Of a stretch of DNA of 43,734 nt, positions 1-7,970 are shown in pieces (within the stretch, counting starts at the first letter, position 1; every line of letters starts with the position of its first letter). Source of the stretch: Candidatus Sabulitectum sp. (GTDB lineage Bacteria > Fermentibacterota > Fermentibacteria > Fermentibacterales > JCC-6); NCBI GenBank assembly GCA_021107435.1, contig JAIOSV010000054.1, positions 1-43,734 of the forward strand, in the 5' to 3' direction. The position numbers were made by a program, and so were the translations under genes. The notes beneath the pieces are model-generated. The model saw nothing but the letters and a program-made list of their open reading frames with translations, had not been told where the DNA came from and ran no database searches.

Positions 1-146
1 ATAACAATGTGGTCGGCGTCTGACTCAAGCAGATTTACCGAACAGACATCACCGGGCTGACCGCCGAATGACTGCCAGTTAAAGTCGCCATGCATGGCAA
101 ATGATGCTGTGACCAGAGCCATGGTAACAAGAAATACATTCTTCAT
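1..146 (-). CDS. C25 (gingipain-like) peptidase, N-terminal fragment cut by window edge
   Basis: Only the first 48 codons are inside the window; the gene continues off the left edge. It starts at ATG 146-144 with an AGGAG-type ribosome site just upstream. The 146 bases are nearly identical to the 5' end of the next gene (2504-2649), encoding the same signal peptide (MKNVFL...) and the same mature start (HGDFNWQSFGGQPGD). It is therefore very probably a tandem paralogue of that full-length C25 peptidase, exported through Sec. The catalytic part is not visible, so the function is inferred from the paralogue alone. Confidence 0.8.
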   Translation of the reverse strand, partial: MKNVFLVTMALVTASFAMHGDFNWQSFGGQPGDVCSVNLLESDADHIV

Positions 147-213
147 TCTGAAAGAACTCCTCTCGAATGTGCTCATGCGGGGAAATTATTTGTTACGGGA
201 TAATCGTACGCCG

Positions 214-242
214 ATAATCATGCCGAAACCGCTGCAAGTCAA
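214..242 (-). promoter_or_regulatory. Sigma70-type promoter of the truncated C25 gene
   Basis: On the minus strand TTGACT (242-237) and GATTAT (219-214) are separated by exactly 17 bases. The same pair of hexamers with the same spacing lies upstream of the paralogous gene at 2722-2750, so the promoter was duplicated with the gene. Confidence 0.6.
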
Positions 243-319
243 TACGGTGAGCTTATCTGAATATCCTGCAGGAATCTTAAAAGTCTGCTGTATGTGTGCG
301 GCTGAAAAGAAGGCAGAGA

Positions 320-339
320 GGGGCAGCCGAAGCTGCCCC
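320..339 (-). terminator. Hairpin terminator after the C25 peptidase gene
   Basis: A perfect 8-bp stem, GGGGCAGC/GCTGCCCC, closes a four-base loop that reads TTCG on the minus strand (an extra-stable tetraloop). It lies about 25 bases past the peptidase stop codon and is followed on the minus strand by a pyrimidine-rich stretch ending in TTCTTTTC. The T-run is interrupted, so efficiency is uncertain. Confidence 0.55.
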
Positions 340-363
340 CCTTGAGTATCTGTGTGATCAACC

Positions 364-2649
364 CTAACGAAGAACCATTGCCTGTGTGGAAACGATGCCT
401 GCGGGGGTTGTAAGGCGAATGAAGTAAACACCGCTGGAGATGTTCTCCGGTGTCCAGTTCACGGAGTGACTGCCCGCTACAACTTCATCGTTAACCAGTG
501 TGTCCACAGTTCGACCTGTAATATCAAACACCTGGATGGAGGCATGACCGGTTACCGGTGTGGAGAAGTTAAGGGCGGCGGTTCCTGTGATGGGGTTGGC
601 GGAGACGCCAACGCCGAGAACTACTGTCTCAATGCCTTCAAAAGAGTCATCCGTAGACGTGGGATAAACATCAATCTGAGCGGTAACAGGGCCGTAGTTG
701 TGAAGTCTTGCACCTGTGTAAAGAGTTGTAGCTCCGGAAGGTACATTGACAGTAAACGAGGCCTGTCCACTGCCGTTGGTTGTGGAGGTTTCGTAGAAGG
801 TAATGGTTTCAATACCGTCAATACCGTCGGAAAGAGCTACTGTTGCTCCACTGATCGGTGAACCTTCGCTTGTTACAGTCATGGTGATCGTCTGTGAGCC
901 GGGGTTGACCATTCCTGGGGTACAGGAGATCGCCAGAGCTGTGGGGTTTGCAACATCGTTGGTGAATATCTCCATGGCGGGGTCGCCGAACCAGATGTAC
1001 ATCTTGGCGTTGTCTTCACCATAAGAACCGTGGTTTGTGATTATCCACATCGCTGCTTCGTTAAGGGTTTCTCCAACACTGTAATTCCCGTTGTTGTAGA
1101 GACCGAGGTAGATCTGCTTCATATAGTCGTGGTTGGGTACAGTGTATGAAGACTGAGTAGCGGCAAGATTACCGCTGGCTCCGTTGTCATCCCAGGCGAA
1201 ACTTTCAGCAAGACACTCAGTTGAAGTATGATACTGTCCATTGAGACAGTCTATGTTCCATACAGGAGGCATGAAGGTGTTTGTTAGGGCCTGGATGTTG
1301 GTCTTTGACCATCCCGGGCTCCAGGTCCAGGCTGTCTGACTGCCGTGCCCTCTGTAGCCCACGGAGCCAATGCCGTTGTTGAACCAGTCAGAAACCATTG
1401 CGCTTGTTCCGCCCTCGAGGGGGTATACCTTGTAGAAACTCATATTGACAACATAGCTGGCGGCAGCGATTTCGTTGCAGCAGGCTGTGTACTTGCCGGG
1501 GTAATCCTGTGAATGAGCAGCAAGAACGGAAGTGCTGGGAATGATGCCCGTGGTGTAGCTATCGGAAAAATCGTATTGATAGTAACCATTGATGATCTTA
1601 TCAACCTGTGTGGTGATCTGCGCGGCATCACCGGTAAGACGGCCAACTGAGATTTCAGGGGTAAGGTCGGTACCCACAAGGCAGGCGTACCAGTAGTCGC
1701 TGACTATACCGCTGTAACTGTAACTCGGAAGAGCTGTGTAATCTCCTGCAATTAAGGCGAAACGGGTAAGACTTGTGTCGTAGTGATCAGTCATTGCGGC
1801 TTTGATTGCACTTGTGGTTGCTGAACCGGAGAAGGTCTCAACGGTTGTCTCGTAACCTATGCCCTGGTAGAATTCAACAAGAGGCATAATGGCGCTGAGA
1901 TTGGCATCTGTGGTAACAAACACATACTCGGCTGCTTCAGCATCGGTGGAAGCGGGAGCGGAAGCTGCGGCATCAACCATGTCGTAGTTGATGAGCATTC
2001 TGGAGGCGCTGTTTCTGATGGTTTCAGTGGAAGGAAACGCAATTGCATCAATGTTTCCAGAGAAGTCAATTCTTATCCTCATGGATCTCACGGCCATGAG
2101 TTCGCCTGTACCAGGGTTGAACCTGAAGGGATTTACAAGAACGTTGTCGGTGTTAATTCCTCCCCATATTGCCGGATTGACAGTTTCTGCCCAGTTTGCG
2201 GGAAGGAAGCTGTTTGTTTCGTAGGCCGCGTCATCCTGACGGAAGGGGAATGGATTGTGGGGCATGTCGATTTCAGGGGTCTGTGCCGGAACAAGATTAA
2301 TATCGGAATATGTTGTGTACTTGACATCTTCAATTGTTACAACAGCCTCGGTACCGAAGGGAAGAGCGAACATCTGCGGGACACCGGGAACATCAGGCAG
2401 GCCCACTTCGGTCTGTGAGTGAAATCCCGGCAGTTCAATACTGTCCCATGTGGTACCGCCCGCGACGGTGTTGCCCAGCCAGAAACCGGGAACGGTAACA
2501 TCAATAACAATGTGACTGGCGTCTGACTCAAGCAGATTTACCGAACAGACATCACCGGGCTGACCGCCGAATGACTGCCAGTTAAAGTCGCCATGCATGG
2601 CAAATGATGCTGTGACCAGAACCATGGTAAAAAGAAATACATTCTTCAT
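364..2649 (-). CDS. Secreted C25 (gingipain-like) cysteine peptidase with C-terminal sorting domain
   Basis: 761 residues. Residues 1-18 form a Sec signal peptide ending SFA. The middle has the C25 fold markers: a GD.T substrate-region motif near 302-305, the catalytic His in GYRGHGSQ (H435) and the catalytic Cys in WNIDCLNG (C468). After an Ig-like region (about 575-665) the last 80 residues have the shape of a type IX secretion sorting domain, with GRTV, SSGVYFIRL and a final short beta strand. The protein is expected to cross the inner membrane by Sec and the outer membrane by type IX secretion and to cut proteins at the surface or outside. ATG at 2649 has a GGAGA-type ribosome site. A promoter at 2722-2750 and a terminator at 320-339 suggest a single-gene transcript. 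A near-identical 5' end at 1-146 shows tandem duplication. The family call is strong; the cleavage specificity is unknown. Confidence 0.88.
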   Translation of the reverse strand: MKNVFLFTMVLVTASFAMHGDFNWQSFGGQPGDVCSVNLLESDASHIVIDVTVPGFWLGNTVAGGTTWDSIELPGFHSQTEVGLPDVPGVPQMFALPFGTEAVVTIEDVKYTTYSDINLVPAQTPEIDMPHNPFPFRQDDAAYETNSFLPANWAETVNPAIWGGINTDNVLVNPFRFNPGTGELMAVRSMRIRIDFSGNIDAIAFPSTETIRNSASRMLINYDMVDAAASAPASTDAEAAEYVFVTTDANLSAIMPLVEFYQGIGYETTVETFSGSATTSAIKAAMTDHYDTSLTRFALIAGDYTALPSYSYSGIVSDYWYACLVGTDLTPEISVGRLTGDAAQITTQVDKIINGYYQYDFSDSYTTGIIPSTSVLAAHSQDYPGKYTACCNEIAAASYVVNMSFYKVYPLEGGTSAMVSDWFNNGIGSVGYRGHGSQTAWTWSPGWSKTNIQALTNTFMPPVWNIDCLNGQYHTSTECLAESFAWDDNGASGNLAATQSSYTVPNHDYMKQIYLGLYNNGNYSVGETLNEAAMWIITNHGSYGEDNAKMYIWFGDPAMEIFTNDVANPTALAISCTPGMVNPGSQTITMTVTSEGSPISGATVALSDGIDGIETITFYETSTTNGSGQASFTVNVPSGATTLYTGARLHNYGPVTAQIDVYPTSTDDSFEGIETVVLGVGVSANPITGTAALNFSTPVTGHASIQVFDITGRTVDTLVNDEVVAGSHSVNWTPENISSGVYFIRLTTPAGIVSTQAMVLR

Positions 2650-2721
2650 TCTGAAAGATCTCCTCTCGAATTAAACATGTTCATGCGGGAAAACAATCCA
2701 CCTCACACTAATCGCATAACG

Positions 2722-2750
2722 ATAATCATTGTTTTTTCCGAGCAAGTCAA
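2722..2750 (-). promoter_or_regulatory. Sigma70-type promoter of the C25 peptidase gene
   Basis: Minus-strand TTGACT (2750-2745) and GATTAT (2727-2722) with a 17-base spacer, about 75 bases upstream of the start codon. It lies back to back with the plus-strand promoter at 2760-2788. Confidence 0.6.
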
Positions 2751-2759
2751 CACGGAGAG

Positions 2760-2788
2760 TTGACCTGCGGTACGTCACTTAGGATAAT
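2760..2788 (+). promoter_or_regulatory. Sigma70-type promoter of the barrel-like protein gene
   Basis: TTGACC (2760-2765), 17-base spacer, GATAAT (2783-2788), placed 30 bases before the start codon at 2818. Only nine bases separate its -35 box from that of the divergent peptidase promoter, so the two could share regulation. Confidence 0.6.
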
Positions 2789-2817
2789 TGGCTACAAACA
2801 GAAAGGAGTTTCAGAAA

Positions 2818-3516
2818 ATGAGAAACACGGTATTTACAATTTTACTGGTAGTTACAGTGGCTCTTGCCGGACCCAGAATAGGTGGTCGTATTGGATACAC
2901 TACTGCCGAAGATCCGTTTACTGGTCTCGATGCAAACGGTGCCATTTTCGGAGGTCAGATCACATTTCCTCTTATGCCTGTTCTGGGCATTGAGGTCAGC
3001 GGAACATACACCAGCACGGAATCTGATATTTCAATGGAAAATTATCTTACCAATTACATTGAAGACGAATATGGAATGGATTTCAGCGGAGATCTGAATG
3101 GTCTGCGCAGTTACATGGAAGATCAGCTCGGATGGAGTCTTCCTCCAGAAGCGGACATGCTGGAAGACTACACAGCGACCTATCACAACCTTGGTCTTGC
3201 CGGAATTCTGAGAGCCGACATTCCCATGGGAGCTTCACCCTTCAGCCCATACATTGGTGGGGGCGGTGGAGTGCACTTTGTTGTGAGTGATGCTGATGCA
3301 ATGCTTGCAATGCTTCAGCAGCAGACTACTGGGGATCCCGCAATCGATCCGTACGATCACGTCTTTCCCTCTGCCGAGGGAGTGTTGGGTGTTAATTTCA
3401 GGCCTGTGGCAGTTCCTGTTTCCATGTTCGGAGAGGTCAGGCTTTCCAAGCCCTTTGGAGATGATGCTGGCAACGCTATTGTAACCTATTTTGCTGGAGC
3501 TAACCTGGGCTTTTAG
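2818..3516 (+). CDS. Exported outer-membrane beta-barrel-like protein
   Basis: 232 residues from ATG 2818, chosen because GAAAGGAG (2801-2808) lies at the right distance and because a signal peptide (MRNTVFTILLVVTVALAG) then starts the protein. The mature part begins with alternating strands (PRIGGRIGYTT) and contains a glycine-rich turn (YIGGGGGVHFV) and strand-like segments up to the end (FAGANLGF), as in small outer-membrane barrels of the OmpA/porin-like type. A 60-residue acidic insert (about 60-120) could be an external loop. It stands alone, divergent from a peptidase gene and followed by its own terminator. The barrel call rests on pattern only; no specific family was recognised. Confidence 0.6.
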   Translation: MRNTVFTILLVVTVALAGPRIGGRIGYTTAEDPFTGLDANGAIFGGQITFPLMPVLGIEVSGTYTSTESDISMENYLTNYIEDEYGMDFSGDLNGLRSYMEDQLGWSLPPEADMLEDYTATYHNLGLAGILRADIPMGASPFSPYIGGGGGVHFVVSDADAMLAMLQQQTTGDPAIDPYDHVFPSAEGVLGVNFRPVAVPVSMFGEVRLSKPFGDDAGNAIVTYFAGANLGF

Positions 3517-3528
3517 AACTGTTTACGT

Positions 3529-4332
3529 TTATGCGCCCTCGTTACGGGGGCGCTTTTCATAGTTTATTATCCCGCAGAACTGATCCCATATTCCGGGAGC
3601 GGAGCATTGTACTCCTCCGGATTTCAAGGTCCAATCTTTTTCCCGGAAGCCGGTAACTTTTCCGCCGGCTTCTTTAACCAGAAGAACCCCTGCTGCCATG
3701 TCCCAGGGCTTCAGGGTTTCTTCCCAGAAGCCTCCGTATCTTCCAGCGGCGGTATAGGCCAGGTCAAGTGCCGCTGAACCACATCTTCTTATTCCTCTTG
3801 CCAATCCAAGAAAGTCGGTAAGCACATTCAGGTCAAAGGTCAGATCTTTAGAGGTTCTCGTGTATGGGAAGCCTGTAGCTACAACAGCATCCCTGAGTTT
3901 GTTCGCTGAGGAGACCTTTATGGGTTTTCCGTTAAGGTATGCTCCGCCTTCCCGGAGAGCCGTGAAAGTTTCAGAGTGTACGGGGTCGTGGATACAGCCA
4001 AGACAGACGCCATCCTCATCCACCAGTGCTATGGAAACGCAGAAAAAGGGAATTCCCATGGCGTAGTTGTTTGTGCCGTCCAGAGGGTCAACAACCCAGC
4101 AGGGAGTTGTCGGATAGGTACCATCCCAGCTTTCCTCACCAAGAAATGAGGCTTCAGGGAGAATATATGTGAGAGCTTCCCTGAGATAATTCTCTGAGCT
4201 GATGTCGGCTTCCGTGACGAATTCCATGCCATCCTTCGAGCTAATAGAGAAGCCTTTCTCTCTGTAACTCAGTAGAATAAGCCCGGCTTCTTTTGCTGAT
4301 TTCACTACTTTGTCCACAAAACGTTGAGTCAT
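3529..4332 (-). CDS. suhB: Inositol monophosphatase-family phosphatase
   Basis: 267 residues, the usual length of the family. The metal-binding motifs are all present: GEE (residues 65-67), VDPLDGTNN (D82 and D85), and the late WD motif in LKPWDMAAG. The enzyme should hydrolyse a phosphate monoester such as inositol-1-phosphate with Mg2+ in the cytoplasm. Family members also act on 3'-phosphoadenosine phosphate or fructose bisphosphate, so the substrate is not certain. The start at 4332 is preceded by AAAGGGAGA. Its last codons overlap the terminator of the convergent gene at 3533-3557, so the two transcripts end within each other. Confidence 0.85.
   Translation of the reverse strand: MTQRFVDKVVKSAKEAGLILLSYREKGFSISSKDGMEFVTEADISSENYLREALTYILPEASFLGEESWDGTYPTTPCWVVDPLDGTNNYAMGIPFFCVSIALVDEDGVCLGCIHDPVHSETFTALREGGAYLNGKPIKVSSANKLRDAVVATGFPYTRTSKDLTFDLNVLTDFLGLARGIRRCGSAALDLAYTAAGRYGGFWEETLKPWDMAAGVLLVKEAGGKVTGFREKDWTLKSGGVQCSAPGIWDQFCGIINYEKRPRNEGA
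3533..3557 (+). terminator. Rho-independent terminator of the barrel-like gene
   Basis: A 9-bp stem (GCGCCCTCG/CGGGGGCGC with one T-G pair) closes a three-base loop and is followed by TTTT. It lies 17 bases after the stop at 3516 and inside the 3' end of the convergent phosphatase gene. Confidence 0.75.
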
Positions 4333-4383
4333 AGTCTCCCTTTCAGATCAGTGATGTTGGAATTATATCACAGGATAACTTAA

Positions 4384-4394
4384 GGGGGGGGGGG
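4384..4394 (+). repeat. Eleven-G homopolymer overlapping a ribosome-binding site
   Basis: Eleven consecutive G residues end five bases before the ATG at 4400. No other purine-rich site exists between this tract and the start, so the tract itself must serve as the Shine-Dalgarno region. Such tracts slip during replication, so their length can change the spacing to the start codon. Confidence 0.85.
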
Positions 4395-4399
4395 ATCAA

Positions 4400-6229
4400 A
4401 TGGAATTCCGAAGTCTGGGAACCAGATTGCGCTACTATGTCAATGATCTTCTGATACGAAATCCTATGTGGCAGATGCTTGTTCTCGTAATAGCGTCTTC
4501 GGCAATAATAACCATTGGCGTTCTGCTTGTGGATGGCAGCGTTGAGAATGGCTTCTGGTGGTCATTCACCAGGCTGCTTGATCAGGGAACCTTTATATGT
4601 GATGACCAGAGTGAACCTCATGTTGCCCTCGTGGGAGTTCTGATAACAATAGGCGGTATTCTTGTTCTCTCTCTCCTTATAGGTATCTTTTCATCGAAGA
4701 TAACCGAACAGCTGGATTCCCTTAAAAGAGGCAGATCCCCGATAGTTGAAAAAAACCATATCATCGTCTGTGGAGACGGAGACAGGTTGTACGAAGTAGC
4801 CAGAGAGCTGGTTGAAGCCAGGCAGGAGGGTTCTTCACGGGGCAGTATTGTGATATTCTCCAGCAGATCCAGAGAGGAAATGGAGGAAGTTCTTATCCAG
4901 CGCATGGGCAGAAAGCCGGCCAGACAGGTAATCTGTCGCTCCGGCGACACAACGGATGTCGACTCGCTGTGTCTGCCCGGTTTCCAGAGGTGCGCGGGGT
5001 TTGTTATCATTGGAGACGACGACAGTGCTGTTATCAAAACTTTGATAGCAGTGAATTCCATCAGGGGTGAAGGTCGCTCTGCCGGGGTATGCGAACTTCG
5101 GGACAGAGCCAAAGGCCGAATAGCGAAAATGGCCTGCTCTGATGTGCTCTGGATTCCAGTTAGAGAGATAGTCATGCGTCTTCTGGTGCAGATTGGTCGT
5201 CAGCCGGGGCTCAGCGCAGTGTACAGCGAAATACTCAGTTTCACCGGCAATGAGTTTTACTTGAAGCAGAGCCCTGAAGTTGAGGGTCTTGATTTCAGAG
5301 AAATTTCGGAAAGGATCTCGAGAGGAATTGCTGTGGGTATACGAGCAGATGGAAAAGTTATACTGAATCCTTCACCTGATATGATTCTGGGTTCGGGAGA
5401 CAGCCTTCTTGTTCTGGCAGAGAACAGGAATTCTTTTTCTTTCAGAGAAAAGAGACTTTCAGTTAAAGACAGCTTCCAGGAGGAAGGAAGATTGACCGAT
5501 GATTTTTTGCGGATGCTTGTGTTTTCCGGGCAGAGCAGAAAATTTGGATTTATGTTGAAATTGCTTGATAATTACTCTCATTCCGGAGCAGAGATAACCG
5601 TTGCGGGATCAATCCCGGAAGACGAAGGAGCTGCCCTTCTGAAACAGGTTAATTTCAAAAACTGTTCAGGAAGTTATATTGAAATGGAACGAACAAATCC
5701 TGACAGTGTTGAAACGCTGCACCCGGGAAAGCACGACAGCATCATGGTGATTTCCGGGAAGAACTCGGAAATGTCAGATGAGGAAGCCGATTCAGAGTGT
5801 ATAGTAACGCTGCTTATATTGAGGGATATTGCAGAGAGATATGGTGACCGGTGGAACGCAACGGTGGTTTCCGAGATAAGAAACCCCAGAAACAGAAGGC
5901 TGGCCACTGCTGCGGGGATAGATGATTTTGTGATATCAAATGAGGTGTGCAGTATGATAATGGCACAGCTTGTGATTCAGCCCTCTCTCAGTCAGGTGTA
6001 TGAAGAGATATTTGATCCATCCGGGTGTGAAGTACAGTTGCGGAAAGTTTCTTTGTATAAGTCGAGGAATTTTTCAAATCTTGCCGGTGAAGGTCTGGCT
6101 AGAAGAGAAGTGGTTCTTGGATGGCTTACGGGAACCGGTTTGAAGTCCAGGGTCTGTTTGAATCCTCGCAGAGATATTCCTCTGCCCTCTGACCGGGACA
6201 CAAGAATAGTAGTCATTGCTGAAAGGTAA
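4400..6229 (+). CDS. CASTOR/POLLUX-type ion channel with tandem RCK/TrkA-N-like domains
   Basis: 609 residues. Two membrane helices (about 23-44 and 76-98) flank a pore-like segment (about 55-70), followed by a linker and a nucleotide-binding RCK domain starting HIIVCGDGDRL (120-130). A second RCK-like half begins near residue 370 and ends with a TrkA-C-like region. The overall layout and the N-terminal LGTRLRYYVNDLL pattern match the CASTOR/POLLUX/SYM8 family, in which plant members conduct cations and bacterial ones are little studied. The gene heads an apparent operon with two membrane proteins (next start 5 bases after this stop). The poly-G tract just before the ATG may set its translation level. 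Confidence 0.78.
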   Translation: MEFRSLGTRLRYYVNDLLIRNPMWQMLVLVIASSAIITIGVLLVDGSVENGFWWSFTRLLDQGTFICDDQSEPHVALVGVLITIGGILVLSLLIGIFSSKITEQLDSLKRGRSPIVEKNHIIVCGDGDRLYEVARELVEARQEGSSRGSIVIFSSRSREEMEEVLIQRMGRKPARQVICRSGDTTDVDSLCLPGFQRCAGFVIIGDDDSAVIKTLIAVNSIRGEGRSAGVCELRDRAKGRIAKMACSDVLWIPVREIVMRLLVQIGRQPGLSAVYSEILSFTGNEFYLKQSPEVEGLDFREISERISRGIAVGIRADGKVILNPSPDMILGSGDSLLVLAENRNSFSFREKRLSVKDSFQEEGRLTDDFLRMLVFSGQSRKFGFMLKLLDNYSHSGAEITVAGSIPEDEGAALLKQVNFKNCSGSYIEMERTNPDSVETLHPGKHDSIMVISGKNSEMSDEEADSECIVTLLILRDIAERYGDRWNATVVSEIRNPRNRRLATAAGIDDFVISNEVCSMIMAQLVIQPSLSQVYEEIFDPSGCEVQLRKVSLYKSRNFSNLAGEGLARREVVLGWLTGTGLKSRVCLNPRRDIPLPSDRDTRIVVIAER

Positions 6230-6233
6230 AAAA

Positions 6234-6956
6234 ATGAAAGGATCCGGATTTGTTAATGCTCTGGGGTTCATCACCGGGATGATTTTCATGTTCTTGGGAG
6301 TGGCTCTTGCAATTGGTGGACCAATTATCATCACTACTCTTGACTCAATGCTTCAGGAATCATCCAGAGGGTTGCTGACAGCCAGTGGAGCCATCAGGAC
6401 CGCAACAGAGGGAGTCTCCAATTCCAGAGGAATGGTTGAGGAAGTAAGACTTTCCCTGGAAAGTACATCAGAACTGGTATCAAATACCTCTGATGTTCTT
6501 CAGCAAACCGTGTCCATTCTGGAAGAGTTAAGAATAATCCTTCCCGCCCTGGCCAACGATATGGCTTCTATGCCCGCAATGCTGAGAAACATGATGCCCG
6601 CAAATCATTTTGATGAAGTAGCCGAGAGAACAGAGACAGTTTCGGCAGAACTTGGCTTCCTGAGCTTCGAGCTGGAGGATCTCGCTGGGGATGTAACTCT
6701 TGCGGGAGAATCTATAGGAGAAGTGGCTGTTTCTGTGGAGGCAGTGGAGGAAGAGTTCCTCTCCGCTGAGGGATCATTCAGTGATGTCGCGGAGAAGATA
6801 GAATTAGTCGCCGCTTCTCTTGAGAATGGATCTTATGCCAGCATTACTATTGTTTCGTTGATAGGCTTTGGAGTTCTGATGTTTCTTGCCGGGCTTCATC
6901 AGATTTCATCCGGAATGATGATTCGTAAACTGGCGAAGAACCAGGCGTTGAAATGA
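6234..6956 (+). CDS. Membrane protein with two end helices and a coiled-coil middle
   Basis: 240 residues from ATG 6234, chosen over the TTG at 6216 because GAAAGG (6221-6226) fits it. A hydrophobic helix lies at about 10-35 and another at about 200-222; between them is a long Ser/Glu/Val-rich helical region with heptad-like spacing, reminiscent of the helical signalling region of chemoreceptors or of MCE-associated proteins. No catalytic motif was seen and no family was recognised. It lies between the ion channel and another membrane protein (4-base ATGA overlap with the latter), so a role in the same membrane complex is possible but inferred only from operon position. Confidence 0.7.
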   Translation: MKGSGFVNALGFITGMIFMFLGVALAIGGPIIITTLDSMLQESSRGLLTASGAIRTATEGVSNSRGMVEEVRLSLESTSELVSNTSDVLQQTVSILEELRIILPALANDMASMPAMLRNMMPANHFDEVAERTETVSAELGFLSFELEDLAGDVTLAGESIGEVAVSVEAVEEEFLSAEGSFSDVAEKIELVAASLENGSYASITIVSLIGFGVLMFLAGLHQISSGMMIRKLAKNQALK

Positions 6957-7471
6957 GGACCTCTGTATTTCTGCTTGTTATTCTGACGATTCCCCTTATA
7001 GCGGGATCATTTATTCTGTTTTCAGATACTCTCGAACTTGATGTGGGAACTTATCGCTTTATCAAGTTTAGAATAACTCCGGAAATGGCTGAAAGTACTT
7101 TCATTTCAGGAGAGTTTTTTACAGAACCCTTCCCGATGAAGATGGAATTCATCCTGATCACAGAGGTGAATCACCGAAGAGGCTGGGAAGGCGGGGGCGA
7201 TATTGATACCCTTGAAGTTGTTTACTCGGAGAATGGATCTCTGGTAATGGGAGTTCCCGATTTCGGAGATTTTGTTTTGATAGTAAGTAACCGCGGCAAC
7301 ACAGATCCCGTTTTTTTTGTGGCGGATCTGTCAGTTTCATATGCAGGTTCCGGGGTAACATACGATTCACTGCCGTTTGGCATGACTCTTCTAATGAGTC
7401 TTCTTGCCATTGGAGTAGTAACAGCTGCTGTATTGCTTACAATCAAGAGAATGTCTTCCGGGACAGGTTGA
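6953..7471 (+). CDS. Membrane-anchored hypothetical protein
   Basis: 172 residues. It has an N-terminal signal or anchor (about 4-23), a beta-rich central region of about 115 residues presumably outside the cytoplasm, and a C-terminal helix (about 144-165) followed by a short basic tail (TIKRMSSGTG). The start overlaps the previous stop (ATGA), indicating coupled translation. Function unknown; operon partner of the CASTOR/POLLUX-type channel and the coiled-coil membrane protein. Confidence 0.7.
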   Translation: MRTSVFLLVILTIPLIAGSFILFSDTLELDVGTYRFIKFRITPEMAESTFISGEFFTEPFPMKMEFILITEVNHRRGWEGGGDIDTLEVVYSENGSLVMGVPDFGDFVLIVSNRGNTDPVFFVADLSVSYAGSGVTYDSLPFGMTLLMSLLAIGVVTAAVLLTIKRMSSGTG

Positions 7472-7504
7472 CCAGTTTGGTATATTCACGGGAAAGGAGG
7501 CCCT

Positions 7505-7963
7505 ATGTTTATTTCCACAAGAAGCAGATACGGACTTAGAGCCCTGGTTCAGCTGGCAAGGAACGGACAGGGTACCCCTTTGAGTTTGTCTGGTATAGCA
7601 GACGTGGAAGAAATACCCATAAGATATCTGGAGCAAATATTCGGAAGACTTCGCGGTGCAGATTTTGTAAAGGGACGCAGGGGCCCCGGCGGTGGCTATG
7701 TCTTGAGCAGGGATGCTTCCGAAATATCTCTGCTTGATGTAATTAGAGTTCTCGAAACGGAATTCTTTCACACGAACTGTATTCACCATTGTCCAGATTA
7801 TCTTGTACAGCAAGAGGAAACCGAAGGGGAAATCCCCGCATGTACCAGAGAAGACAAGTGCCCTACGAAAAAGCTCTGGACGGATATCAAGTTGTTATGT
7901 GAAAATTATCTTGGGAAAAATACACTTGCCGATCTCTCAAGAGGATCGCTTGAAATGGAGTAA
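7505..7963 (+). CDS. iscR: Rrf2-family transcription regulator, IscR-like
   Basis: 152 residues. The N-terminal winged helix is typical of Rrf2 (STRSRYGLRALVQLA at the start, RYLEQIFGRLR recognition region, GRRGPGGGYVLSR wing). Four cysteines at 92, 96, 113 and 119 sit where IscR-type regulators bind a [2Fe-2S] cluster, with one more than the usual three. The gene is followed after seven bases by iscU and then iscS, so it most likely senses Fe-S status and represses its own operon. AAAGGAGG (7493-7500) gives a strong ribosome site. Confidence 0.88.
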   Translation: MFISTRSRYGLRALVQLARNGQGTPLSLSGIADVEEIPIRYLEQIFGRLRGADFVKGRRGPGGGYVLSRDASEISLLDVIRVLETEFFHTNCIHHCPDYLVQQEETEGEIPACTREDKCPTKKLWTDIKLLCENYLGKNTLADLSRGSLEME

Positions 7964-7970
7964 CTTCACC

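Noticed and set aside
466-861. Plus-strand open frame opposite the C25 peptidase
   Set aside because: Cys/Gly-rich shadow frame without start signals, inside a well-supported gene on the other strand.
6216-6233. TTG start six codons upstream for the coiled-coil membrane protein
   Set aside because: ATG 6234 has the better-placed GAAAGG site and avoids overlap with the channel gene.
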